A stretch of DNA of 64,000 nucleotides. Origin: Mesorhabditis belari (lineage: Eukaryota > Nematoda > Chromadorea > Rhabditida > Rhabditidae). Of this stretch, positions 9,701-20,349 are shown piece after piece; the first letter of the stretch is position 1; each line of letters starts with the position of its first letter. Both the position numbers and the translations under genes were made by a program. The notes below the pieces were generated by a model. It did no database searches and was not told the origin of the DNA. It saw only the letters and a program-made list of their open reading frames with translations. Location of the stretch: positions 1,318,001-1,382,000 of the forward strand of contig CAUEEP010000742.1 in the NCBI GenBank assembly GCA_958450365.1. The letters run 5' to 3'.

Positions 9701-11780
9701 TTTTGATACTTTCAATTCAAAAAAAATCGATTTTTCAATGAGGAATTTTAGCAATTTTAGCATTAGTCGACTCTTGAATGAGATCGGTGCTCATCATTTC
9801 TTTTATGATGCAACTGAAGCGCATTTTGAGGTGAATTTTCAGTAGAAACAGGGTTAAAGATCATTTATAAAATAATTTCGATAAAATTCCAGTGTTTTCA
9901 AAGTGCTTTCCTTGAGGCAATCCGAAAAAAGTGCGTCGGAGTGAGCAAAATGGATTCGGAAACGGAGATTTCGTGGAAAACGGTTGGGGAAAAAGCTTTC
10001 GAAAGAAATTTCTATTTAATTTCTATTTAATTTCATTTCTATGAATATAAGTTATCATTATTTTATGCAAATTCTAGTTCCTTTCTGAGATCAAAACTCG
10101 TATCAGTGAAGGGATCGCCATTCAACGCATTAACTACCTCAAAATGGCGATCACTGGCGCCGAGATCGAGCAGCTAAAGAAAAATTGGGAGATGGTTGGT
10201 GAGAGGAAGATTTGGAGATAAAATAAATGGCTTTTCGTTTCACTTCACTCACTTTAATTAGCTCTAAAGCTGTAAAGCCTAAGCTCAAGCTGTAAAAGTA
10301 AAGTTAAAAAAAAAAGTGCCCAACTCCTTTGGCTTTAGGTGGTCGACTTCGGTCTCAATGAAGCCGGTCTTTTCATGTGCAAAGAGGCGATTGAGGTATG
10401 AAAAATGTAGAATTCATCTAGAATTCATCTAAAAATCATCTAGAATTCATCTAGAAATCATCTAGAATTCATCTAGAATTCACCTAGACTAAAGTCTATT
10501 TCGAGTTCATTTTTTTCAAAACAAATTCAGCATTACGAGTACTTGATCAAGGAGTTCAACCTGGAGAATCGAATGCCAGAGATGGAGAAAGAACCAGAAA
10601 TCCTAACGCAATTTGTTACAATGACAATGACGGTGGGGAAAGGCTTTAAAGCACGAGTCTGATCGCTTTTAAGTCTGAAGTCTGATTTTAAGATCGTTTT
10701 CAACCTTGTCTATCACAGTTGGTTTTTGCTAGAATTTATCGAGGAAATACAGCTAAAATTAGGGTAGAAATTGATCCAAAAGATTTGAGCATATTGACGC
10801 TAGTCTATTTACAATTTAATATATTTACAATTTAATCTATTTACAATTTAATCTATTAACAATTTAATCTATTAACAATTTAATCTATTTACAATTTAAT
10901 CTATTAACAATTTAATCTATTTACAATTTTATCTATTTACAATTTTATCTATTTACAATTTTATCTATTTACAATTTTATCTATTTACAATTTTCATCTA
11001 GGCTTTCAACCTTTCGATTGAATCATGGACGCATACTGAGGGTTTCATGGGATTACCCGAGTTGTTGAGGTGTGAAAGTTTCGATGAGAATCCTCAAAAG
11101 AACAAAACTAAACACCTATAGAGCTAGAGAGCTATAGAGCTAGAGAGCTATAGAGCTAGAGAGAGCTATAGAGCTATAGAGCTATAGAGCTAGAGAGCTA
11201 TAGAGCTAGAGAGCTAGAGAGCTATAGAGCTATAGAGCTATTAGGTTTTCGTTCAATAATGCAAAAATATTCTATATTCTAGAAATTATGTTGTTCAATG
11301 TCTTCTACTTGATGTTTGTCCAACACTTCTACGAAAAGCCGTTCAACATGGTGAGGATTTTGTGGAATTGGGAAGAGATTTGCCTTTGAAATTTGAACAG
11401 TTGTTTACTATAGGTGAAGATTTTAAGGTTTATCGAAAATGCTTAGAAGAGTGCTTGGCGGGGAGAAGGTGAATGAAAACGTTGAGCAAATGTGGAAAAA
11501 GATGTACAGAGTGGTGGAACAGGTGAATGAGTACAATGAGTACAATGAGTACAATGAGTACAATGAGTACAATGAGTACAATGAGTACAATGGGCACAGG
11601 CACAATGAAACCACTAGTGCTTTACGATACTAATAAGCTATAAAATTTGTAGATGATTAAGCTACAGTATCCAGCCAATGACTAGATAAAGACTGATACT
11701 TTGTAGAAGTTGTAAATAGTTTGCAATTTCTTTCAACAAATCTTTTTCAGGCAATCATCGCCGACATCTCTGACTACTAG
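6726..11780 (+). CDS. Tandem two-domain globin, 16 exons
   Basis: Assembled from splice phase: 6726-6767, 7127-7235, 7541-7647, 7766-7867, 7958-8065, 8565-8700, 8805-8856, 9275-9305 (tentative), 9893-9982, 10078-10194, 10339-10395, 10531-10632, 11002-11069, 11283-11350, 11428-11522, 11751-11780. This gives 437 residues starting METRAQ and ending ISDY. An acidic N-terminal region (about 1-135) precedes globin domain 1 (about 138-285), with ARAHWIQL, QTFLELL, IQAAFTMLMEH, FQSAFLEAI and ISWKTFLSEIK as A, B, E, G and H helix-like blocks. Domain 2 (about 286-437) has AEIEQLKKNWEMV, GLFMCKEAIEHYEYL, LTQFVTMTMT, LRRVLGG and VEQMWKKMYRVVEQ. The F helix and proximal His of domain 1 were not found; the 31-nt exon at 9275 is chosen only because it keeps phase. 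Globins bind haem and O2 or sense redox state; the role here is unknown. An AATAAA lies 60 bases past the stop. Confidence 0.72.
7324..7478. repeat. Minisatellite (cagctattgataacagctatga)
   Basis: Tandem AGCTATTGATAACAGCTAT units within intron 2 of the globin gene. Confidence 0.9.
8066..8450. repeat. Minisatellite (atcagct) in globin intron 5
   Basis: About 50 copies of CTATCAGCTAT-type units follow the 5' splice site at 8066 directly. Units are degenerate (ATTAGCT, ATGAGCT, GTTATCAGCT). Confidence 0.95.
8881..9050. mobile_element. Palindromic MITE, copy 1 of 3
   Basis: Arms related to TTTTCTCGGCTGTTTCTTGG and its complement surround a centre with AAAATTTCGATTTC. The same element recurs near 27105-27262 and 28082-28275. 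Here it lies in globin intron 7. Confidence 0.75.
9055..9228. repeat. Direct repeat (ctactatatataatgac...cgtccgtc)
   Basis: A unit with CTACTATATATAATGAC and CGTCCGTCTGTCCG occurs about 2.5 times in tandem in the same globin intron. Confidence 0.8.
9452..9602 (+). repeat. Intronic duplicate of globin exon 12
   Basis: About 151 bases match 10553-10703 with only a handful of differences. The copy carries most of exon 12 (from the FNLENR codons), its 5' splice site GTGGGG and about 70 bases of intron. It is preceded by an acceptor-like TTTACAACAG and keeps phase 0 at both edges, so it could be spliced in. It lies in the intron before exon 9893-9982. Confidence 0.85.
10805..10998. repeat. 15-bp minisatellite (aatttaatctattta)
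   Basis: About 13 copies of ACAATTTAATCTATT-type units in globin intron 12, ending at the acceptor of exon 13. Confidence 0.95.
11118..11243. repeat. Minisatellite (agctatagagctagag)
   Basis: Tandem GAGCTATAGAGCTAGA units in globin intron 13. Confidence 0.95.
11523..11592. repeat. 9-bp repeat (gagtacaat)x7 at a 5' splice site
   Basis: The repeat begins with the GTGAATGAG that serves as donor of the last globin intron. If unspliced it would encode seven Asn-Glu-Tyr units and a stop at 11631-11633. Confidence 0.9.
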
Positions 11781-11839
11781 CTTCAAAAGAAATTTGAATG
11801 GAGAACTCGTGCGATAAAAATTTTGTGAAAATTCTTTAC

Positions 11840-11845
11840 AATAAA
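11840..11845 (+). terminator. Polyadenylation signal of globin gene
   Basis: AATAAA lies 60 bases after the TAG stop at 11778-11780 and just before the end of the convergent minus-strand gene at 11882. Confidence 0.6.
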
Positions 11846-11881
11846 CAGTCTCTTTTAAGTTCAATAGATTTAAAATTTCTT

Positions 11882-12115
11882 TTAAACAAAACCAACCTTT
11901 AACTCGACAATTTCTTTCTTAATCGTCGCCGCGCCATTTGTCGCCAACGAGCCCATTTGAGCGTTGAGTTTTTGATTCTGAAATGAAAATTCTATCATTG
12001 GTTTTGTTTTAATCAAGTTTTATTAATCAATCGATTGATTGATGATTGATTGATTGATTGATGATTGATCGATTAATCGATTAATCAATCAATCAATCAA
12101 TTCACCACACCAATC

Positions 12116-12152
<37 letters not shown>

Positions 12153-15100
12153 CAATCATCAATCAATCAATCATCAATCAATCAATCATCAATCAATCAT
12201 CAATCAATCAATCAATCAATCAATCCAATCAATCAATCAATCATCAATCATCAATCAATCAATCAATCAACCAAAAGTTTGACTTAACAACACTTACACA
12301 AGATTGTGCATCGACCAAATCGCGTTCCAATCTCGCAATCAGCAACTCTTTGTTTTTCAACGATTGCTCATGAATTGTTATTTGATGGCGAAGAGTGGTA
12401 GCCTAGCTTTTTTTTTAAATTTGCTAATTAAACTAAAACTTAAAACATACCTCTGTCGAGTGTGCGCTCATCTCGTGCAACTCATTCTCATCAGAGATCG
12501 ACGAGCCAAGAGATTCGTGAGTAGGTGAAGAGCTCTAGAAAAGTGAACTGTAAAAAGACAATGTTTTTTTTTTATCTTGTGCTTGTTTACAATGAAATAA
12601 TCGAACCAATAATCCCTTTAAAGTCTACCTTTTGATCTAAAAGCTCTAAAGGTCTAAAAGCAAGCTCTAGAAAGCTCTCAAGCTCTAGAAAGCTCTCAAG
12701 CTCTAGAAAGCTCTCAAGCTCTAGAAAGCTCTCAAGCTCTAGAAAGCTTCATATATTTCTTTTGTTTTCATTTGACAATTCAATTCAGAAACAAGCTTCA
12801 ATACCGCTAGAAAGGGCTTATTCAAATATTTTTGTGAGCATAAAGTACACTTAATAAAGAGAATATAAAAAAAACTTTGCCTTAAATCATGTAAACATCA
12901 AAATAACAATAATAATTTGAGATAAAGTTTTGAAAAATCGACAAATCAATCATTTATTTTTAGAAATGAATCTTTTTTTTCCCCGTAATCCATTTCAAAT
13001 CAATTTTTTTTGTTCAAATAATTGAGAAATTTCACATATCATTTCATCCGTTTCAATTACCCAATCTTTGAAAAGAAACCGGCTTTAAGGCATTGCAATC
13101 GACACCCCAGAGTTTTGAGAGAGTCCAATAGCCTCGAAACTTTTAAATGATTTATCAATGTTCTTGTTCTTGAAGCTTAATCCAAGTAAATCCAGCTTAA
13201 ACAATTAATCCAACTGTGGTCATTGTTCAAAACTTAATGGATTTTCCATTTGACTTGATCTAGAAGCTCTAGTGGACTCTTGACATTTATCTGTGCTATC
13301 CATAGATTCCATACATTATCTGTCGATGTTCTTGATCTTGAAGCTCTAGTTGATCCTTGACGTTATCTGTGCTATCTGTGCTACCCATATATTACACATA
13401 CTATATCGTGTTGCTTTTTATCGGTCCTTTTCGTGTTATTTGTATGAAATGATGAGTATTAATCTTAAATCTAGCGCACTTTATCTCAGGTCCTGAATAA
13501 AGTATCTATATATAGATATCTATATATAGATTTTCCCAAACATTTACCCTTTTCGAGAAACGAACAGCACTGTTGATTTGATCGAGTAGAATCGTCGAGT
13601 TCTCTAGCGCCGCTCGCAACTCGGCCATCTCGCCTCGGAGATCGACGTTCTGAAAAGAGAAAAGAAATTCTTTGTTCTTTTCTTTAGAAAAGATAACTTT
13701 AAAGCTTTTTATAGGTGAATTAAACAAAATTAAAACTCGAAACTTTTAGATTTAGATACAAAGTAAACGATAAAAAACAAAACAAAACAGAAAATTGAAT
13801 CTTTTAGGTTAAAAATAATTTGATTTGTTTTTTTTGATTACTTTTAAATCGTTTTTTCTTTTCTTTTTTCACAAATTATTTTCAAAATTAGAATAAAAAG
13901 AAATAAATGAAAAGAAATAAACAATTTGATTTAGGTTTTGAATTTTTAAATAAAGCAAATGATTTTATAAAGTTGAAAAGAAAATTTCGAAAAAAATCAA
14001 TGATAAAACGATTTTTTTTACAGAATTTCCTTTAGAGAATCAGTAATTTGGGATAAGATTTATTGGATTTTCAAAGCTTTTTTCTTGTTTTTCTTTGTTC
14101 AATGGAATCGATCACTGATAAAGTTTACCAAATTAGAAAAATTGAAGAGGAAAGTGAGTAAAGAAATTGATTAGAGAAATTGAGTAAAGAAATTGAGTAA
14201 AGAAATTGAGTAAAGAAATTGAGTAGAGAAATTGTTTGTTTGTTTGTTTGTTTACAACTTTTCGCTATTACAAATTATTACAATTCTATGGCTTTTTTTT
14301 CAATTAACCCAAATCAACCAAATGAGAATAAATTGGAAAAGTAACTGCACTGGACTCTAAATGTACCTATTTAAATAGAAATTTTATAATAAAGTGGTAA
14401 TTCGAGTCAGAAGGAGTTTACAAATATCTGATGAAAAATGAAAAAAAATCAGGATTACTGAAGAAACTTTTAAAATTCAACCATTCAAATATTTAACGTT
14501 TTCTTGAAGCACTGATAACTCTATTTATAAATAATCTATAGTTATTTTGACTTAGAATCTCATTTATTTGTGCAATATGTTTTTAAATTGCTAAAAAAAC
14601 AAAAGTGCCGAAACGTTCGGGAGTCGAACCCGGGTTGTTCGGGGTAAAGACAAATGCACTCGCACTGCACCATCTGCCACACCGTGGCTGAGTGGGTTAA
14701 CGCGTGTTTCCCTCAAACAAACTGAAGAAAGAGGTCCCGGGTTCGACTCCTCTCTTCTGCTTCGACTCCAATTCTTTTGCCTTTTTGGCTGCAAAGCAAC
14801 AGCGAAGCTTTTGGTTTAAGAATGAAATGGTAATTCGAGCCAAAAGGAGCGCATTTACAAAGATCTGGTAGAAAAGTAAAAAAATGTGGATTTGAGTGAG
14901 GATTTGAATGAGGATTTGAAGAAAGCCAAGAACATCTAACATTCTTTGAAACAATGAGAACTCAAAGCTTTGTCAGTCTCGAGCAAAATCAGCAAAAAGA
15001 ACTCCAAAAACTCACTTATAAACCGATAAAAGTGGTTATGGTTTGAAAGAAAAAGGGAAAAAAGATTAGCGACATTCATGTCGCTGAAAGTGAAAAGGAA

Positions 15101-18100
15101 TAAGGAGAAAAAGGAGGATGATCATTATGATCAAATCAAATCAAATAAATGATTGGGATGGCAAAAAAAGTTGAGGATTGATTGGAGGGGTAGGACAAGG
15201 AGGCAGACAAGTCGAAGAACCGGAATCTCTTTCTTTTTGCCCAATCTCTTCTTTGGCTTTTGATTCTCTTTTGATTCTCTTTTGATTCTTTTTTGATTTC
15301 TTTTGAAATTCAATACCATACACTGATTTTCAATGGTAATGCAAAATAGAAAATGGGTTTAAGAGTTAAGTTTAAGAGTTCAAATGCAATTCTAGTTTGA
15401 TTCCTAATTTGATTTGATTTATTAAATCTGAATCTAAATGATTTACTAAATCTTATGCTTTGAATCTTATGCTAGAAGCTAGAAGTGTTTGTTGAAAAAA
15501 ATCGAATTTTTTGATAAATTTTTGGTAGTATTTAAGGTATGGTTTGTCGTCAACTGCTACGGTTTTATAGGAGACTATTGGAAGGCTACAATCGTTATTT
15601 TTCGCAAGGGATATCCAGGAATGAAACAAATTCGCGGCAAAAATCGTCAATCATTCATTGCCTTGGGAAACGATCGTTTGAAGGGAAGCGGATATCCATA
15701 GGATGGGGGTATCGTAGGATTTTACTTTTACTAAAGCCTGAAGCCAAAGAAAGTACTTTGATGTGCTCTCGTTCTTTGATTTCATACAAGTAGCCTGTTT
15801 TGTTAAAGTCAAATACAGATAACTGATAAATCGGTGGTTAAACAAAGTACAATAAAATGTAGAAAAAAAATCGAGAATCTTGATCTAAATACAAATGAAT
15901 TTATGTTAGAAGAAGAATTTTTTCATAAAATGGATTTACTCCTGATGAAAAAAATCAGTATTACTGGAGAAACTCAAGAAAATCTAACGTTTTTGGCCTA
16001 TCTTCTGATAGGGCTGATGATTAGGCCTTCTGATAAGCCTTCTGATAAGCCTTCTGATAGGTAGTTGGTGGTTTGTTTTGGGTTGGGCTTTTTGTGGTTT
16101 TGCCTGGTGATTAATCTAGTGATTAGAAAATCATTGATTTGTTGGTATTTGCCTATTAGATGAACTCTCACCTCTTTTCTCAATTTCTCTTGCCGATTCT
16201 TGCCCTCATTTGGCGTCTCTGGACTGATTGTATCTAAAAGTTGAGATTATTTCGTGTTCCTTTGAATAGATTCAGATGTTTGCATTAAAATAAGATAAGA
16301 TTAGATAAAATATTCAAATAAGATCAAAATAAGATTAAAATAAAAGCAAAGACTAACTGCTGTCACGAAATTCGGGAAGATCCTCGTAAATAAAACGTTC
16401 CTCAAGTGGTGCATTTGTAGATGAATGTGACTGAAAATGTTGTATTAAAAGTCGAAATAAAAAAAAAATGCCTTACACCAATGTCTTTTCTTTACCTTTT
16501 GTGATAGTTGTTTGCGTGTTTCCTTCAACTTTTCCTCAATCTCCACTCGATTTTGAAGTTTTCTTCTCTAAAATTTGCATAAATTTGTTCCAAAAATGAG
16601 AAAAATTTTTAAATTTAAACAAAATTTAATCATTTATTTTTATCATTTATTTCATACAGCTTTTACTTATGATAAAAACTCTTTTAAACCTTTAAAGTTT
16701 CATTTTGTTGCACAAAGTCGGGGCTTTGCACAGCTGAAGTCGATGAATAAGTCGATGTTTGTGGCTCTTGATAAACAATTTCGGTTTGTAGATCATTTCG
16801 AGGTGTTTTCATCCTTTGAATTGCATCTAGAAACACGAAAATCTGTTAAGTTCTTATTTTTTGTATATTTTATGAGATCTTTTTCAAATTTAAACCGCGG
16901 TCAGGGCCCAGAAGTGGCTGATTCCTTTTGCAAATTCCCTTTGCTTCCAATGCCTCTTTATCAAATTCATTTCCCGTTAGAGCCGCTAGATTATGGAACT
17001 TGCTCCCAAGCGACATACGAGAAATTCAGTCGCTTTTCATATTCAAGAAACGTATCGATGCTTTAGATCTAGTGGCTCTTTGCCGTAAGTAATTGGCTTA
17101 TTGATTTCAGTATGTATTGTATGATTAAGTATCACTGTGCATTTCTCTATGATTTCTTTCACTTTATCGTTTGAATAAAGTATTATTATTATTTTAAACA
17201 AAATTTCCACTCACCAGCCATTTTTGAAGCTACAAGTGCTTGAGCTTTTGCATCACCCAAACCCTTTTCAATCTCTAGTTCTTATTCTTTCTTCGTTCTT
17301 TACGTAATTGGGTCATAAATTTCTTTTAATTGAGCTAATCTTTATGATTTTGGTGTCATTTTGTTGCACTTTTTGAGATCTACAAAATGACATCAAAAGC
17401 ATAAAGATTAGCTCGCTTAGAAGAAATTTATGGTCTAGTTTTCGCGCAAAGTAGCCACCTCATAGTTGATTGTTTCAGGACTCAAATCTTGTTTTTCCGT
17501 TGTACACCTAATTTTTCCCTTTTCAATCTCTAGTTCTTATTTTTTATATAGTTTATAAGATTTTATGGAAAATTCCACTAACCAGCCATTTTTGAAGCTA
17601 CAAGTGCTTGAGTTCTTATTTTTTGTATACCTTATGAGCTTTTAAGCAAAATTCCACTAACCAGCCATTTTTGAAGCTACAAGTGCTTGAGTTCTTATTT
17701 TTTGTATACCTTATGAGCTTTTAAGCAAAATTCCACTAACCAGCCATTTTTGAAGCTACAAGTGCTTGAGTTCTTATTTTTTGTATACCTTATGAGCTTT
17801 TAAGCAAAATTCCACTAACCAGCCATTTTTGAAGCTAAAAATACTTGAGTTTTTGCATCACCCAAACCCTTTTCAATCTCTAGTTCTTATTTTTTATATA
17901 GTTTATAAGATTTTATGGAAAATTTCACTCACCAGCCATTTTTGAGGCTACAAGCGCTTGAGCTTTTGCATCACCCAAACCCTTTTCAATCTCCAACTCT
18001 CTCCGTTCTCTCTCAATTCGAGCCAATTCAGCGTAAAGCTAAAACTCTTGTTTAAGGTTTATTTTAATAACATATCTAAGATTTGTAACGGAAACTTTAT

Positions 18101-20312
18101 TCGTAAACTTTTTTAAAAACTTTCTAAACCTTTTTATTCGTATTTTTTGCTGTTTCCAACTCGATGACAAGTTTCTGTGCCTCAGAATCGATCCAATCTA
18201 AAACAAATTTAGTTTTATTAGATTGTAGATTGTTTTGTTGTAGATTGGATATTTTGTTAAATGAAGTACTATTATTAAATCAAGTACAATTGTTAAATGA
18301 AGTACTATTATTAAATGAAGTACAATTGTTAAATCAAGTACTTACAATAGAATTAACATTGTTTATTGGAAAACTTACTTCGATTTGATGGGCCAAGCGG
18401 TGGAGCAAAGTCTCGTTTCAACTCTAAAATAACTCTAGTCAAGAGCAATTTGTTTTCCCTTAACATTATCATATTATAGATTAGATTAAGCTATTCAATC
18501 AATAAATTGACAAATATCTACTAGGATATGGGTTCTCTTCTTCTCTTGAGGTGAGTTCTCTTCGACTGCAGCCTTCTACAACCCACCAGCAATCCATTCT
18601 TTTCGATCTTCTCCATATTCATGCTTTGCCATCTCTTGATTTGCACTCTTTCTCCCATCTTTTCTCTTCTCGACTTTTATCGGAGTGACACCAATTCGAA
18701 CCACGTCCACTTTTGGGCGAATTGTTTGAGGAGTACTAAAATGATCATTAAAACTGTTGGCTTTTAATAAAAAGATCATTAAAACTGTTGGCTTTTGATA
18801 AAAAGATCATTAAAACTATTGGCCTTTAATAAAAAGATCATTGAAAGGGGCTTTGGATAAAAGGTCTTAAACTCTTGGGCCTTTTTTAAGGGGTCGTGGA
18901 GTTGGCTTTTGATAAAAAGATCATTAAAACTATTGGCTTTTAATAAAAAGATCATTAAAACTATTGGCTTTTAATAAAAAGATTATTAAAACTTTGGCTT
19001 TTAATAAAATGATCATTGAAACTCTTGGCTTTTAATAAAATGATTTAAATCTTAAGCAAATAAAAAAAATTCATATAAATAATGTTGTACAAACAAGACA
19101 GTACAATCTCTAAACCCTAAATGTAGGAAAGAAAAATAGATTCCAAAAAACTCAACAATTTAGCCAGCGGGATTGAGCTCTTGATCAATCCCGCTGGCCT
19201 TCTGACTAACATACAGGATTCTTAGCTTCTGTATGTTAGTTCAACCAAAAGGAACACAGCCATTTTAGCTGACTTGAAGCACTTACACTTGAGTTCTGAC
19301 GGGTTTCCCGATGGCGATCGGGATTGTGGTGACAACGGCGCTTGGATGAGTTTGCGGAGTGTGAATGGATGTGGATGGGGGATCAATCTGAGAAATGGAA
19401 TCGATTTCTCAAATACTATAATCCATTGAACCTCATGATCCGATCGCATCACCATTGACAGGGGACTCGATTGAAGACTACTTTGTGGTGGAGGTGAGAG
19501 CCGAGAGATTCTTCCAGAATGTATGGAAGGAGCTGCTGAAATGTATGGAAGGAGCTGCAAAACAATACGCAAAGCTTATCGAATATTTGAGGCTTAGAAA
19601 TCGAGTATGGTAGTAGGGATCTTTTCGTAAAATCAATCAAAACCAAATACCGATAATTGGCGTCGACACGAGATTCGGTCGATCTTGACTAGCTTTCACC
19701 ACGATGTACGATTTGCGTTCAGTTAACATTTGATCCTAAAAGATTAGCCTTAAAGATTAGCCTTAAAGATCTAAATGTTAAAATTGTAAAAGACGATATT
19801 CTAGCTTTGAAATGGTACCATTTTTATGTCACTTCGGTGAAAATTTGGCGTTTCTGATGCCGAGAAAAGTGCTCTTCTTTTGCTCACAAAACCAACAGGG
19901 ATCTAGAAATAGAAATCGAAGAATTACGATGTTTAAGATAAAATACAAAGATTATGGTAAATAGAAATGAATTTACTTACATTCGGCACCTCGTGCACGT
20001 CGAAAGAGCTGGCTGCCTTGGCGATCACTGGTTGATCCATCCCGACGTGGCCATCCCATCCACGACGATTCGTGCTGAAAAGTAGCTTTATGTAAATTGA
20101 TTGTAAATTGATTGTAAACTGATTGTAAATTGATTTTCCATCTCTCAAACCTATGCAAACTATGCGCGCGTCTCGGGAGTGGCTGAGCGTAAACGGCTTC
20201 TTCTTTTTCAGCACGAAACACTCGTTGTTGTGTGCTGTTGAAAGAGACCAATTGTGTCGTTCTGCGCTCCGAAATCGCTCGTCTTGCCACCCGGGAAATC
20301 GAGCGAGATTTG
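11882..20312 (-). CDS. Multi-exon coiled-coil protein, 5' end open
   Basis: Exons in order: 20312-20151, 20074-19981, 19902-19819, 19735-19651, 19554-19453, 19387-19287, 18735-18587, 18423-18379, 18197-18130, 18038-17933, 16567-16496, 16430-16358, 16233-16172, 13649-13548, 12534-12451, 12402-12298, 11977-11882 (stop). Together they encode about 530 residues. The N-terminal half is Ser/Pro/Arg-rich (SPPPQSSLQSSP, HTPQTHPSAV). From about residue 280 it is Glu/Lys/Leu-rich and coiled-coil-like (LYAELARIERERRELEIEKG, EEKLKETRKQLSQK, KNKELLIARLERDL). Phases agree except at two joins: after 19651 and between 17933 and 16567, where an exon or alternative site is missing. No family was recognised; a cytoskeletal or scaffold role is only an inference from the coiled coils. 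It is tail-to-tail with the globin gene, 101 bases apart. The first exon and start codon were not found. Confidence 0.65.
12015..12275. repeat. Tetranucleotide (gatt/aatc) foldback microsatellite
   Basis: A short ATTGATTG block is followed by a long AATCAATC block, so the two halves are inverted and could fold back. It lies in an intron of the coiled-coil gene. Confidence 0.95.
12650..12748. repeat. 18-bp minisatellite (aagctctagaaagctctc)
   Basis: Five tandem copies of CTCAAGCTCTAGAAAGCT in an intron. Confidence 0.9.
14605..14772. pseudogene. Head-to-head pair of tRNA-like sequences
   Basis: On the plus strand, CGTGGCTGAGTGGGTTAACG resembles a D arm/A box, and CCCGGGTTCGACTCC a T arm/B box, with a long spacer as in Ser/Leu tRNAs. 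On the minus strand, GGTGTGGCAGATGGTGC and CCCGGGTTCGACTCCCG form a second, diverged copy. Acceptor and anticodon stems do not pair well, so these are probably tRNA-derived repeats. They lie in an intron of the coiled-coil gene and are flanked by direct repeats of a GTAATTCGAG-containing segment (near 14398 and 14830). Confidence 0.5.
16940..17092 (+). pseudogene. 3' end of a LINE-type retrotransposon ORF
   Basis: The frame reads FPVRAARLWNLLPSD, then SLFIFKKRIDAL, and stops at TAA 17090-17092. Arg-Leu-Trp-Asn-x-Leu-Pro followed by Phe-Lys-x-Arg/Leu is the usual C-terminal block of nematode non-LTR reverse transcriptase ORFs. An ATT-rich tail follows near 17180, as at the 3' end of such elements. 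It is 5'-truncated and inserted antisense in an intron of the coiled-coil gene. Confidence 0.55.
17215..17932. repeat. Tandem array of exon ends with splice donors
   Basis: A 79-bp unit (starts spaced 79 bases apart at 17612, 17691 and 17770) and longer variants repeat the last part of exon 17933-18038 plus its 5' splice site and some intron. On the minus strand each copy reads TTCAAAAATGGCTG followed by GTTAGT or GTGAGT. The copies at 17215-17285 and 17825-17905 hold more exon sequence (GGTTTGGGTGATGC). Confidence 0.9.
18240..18350. repeat. 18-bp minisatellite (aagtacaattgttaaat)
   Basis: Five to six units of GAAGTACTATTATTAAAT type in an intron of the coiled-coil gene. Confidence 0.85.
18736..19045. 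repeat. About 30-bp minisatellite (ggcttttaataaaaagatca)
   Basis: About ten copies of TTGGCTTTTAATAAAAAGAT, with diverged members near 18840-18900. It begins at the acceptor of exon 18735-18587 (minus strand). Confidence 0.9.
19160..19242. other. Two adjacent perfect hairpins in an intron
   Basis: GCCAGCGGGATT ... AATCCCGCTGGC forms a 12-bp stem with an 11-base loop. Directly after it CTAACATACAG ... CTGTATGTTAG forms an 11-bp stem with a 12-base loop. Both lie in the intron between exons 18735 and 19287 of the coiled-coil gene. They could structure the intron or be small MITE ends; too short for typical miRNA precursors. Confidence 0.6.
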
Positions 20313-20349
20313 CTGAAGTTATCTTGTGATAAAACCAAAATCTTCAAGT

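Noticed and set aside
11439..11633. Globin gene ending in a Asn-Glu-Tyr repeat tail
   Set aside because: A good donor starts at 11523 and the exon at 11751-11780 completes the globin H helix in phase, so the repeat is read as intronic (kept as a possible isoform).
16575..17066. 163-codon plus-strand ORF
   Set aside because: It is antisense in an intron and out of frame with the LINE fragment, which uses another frame.
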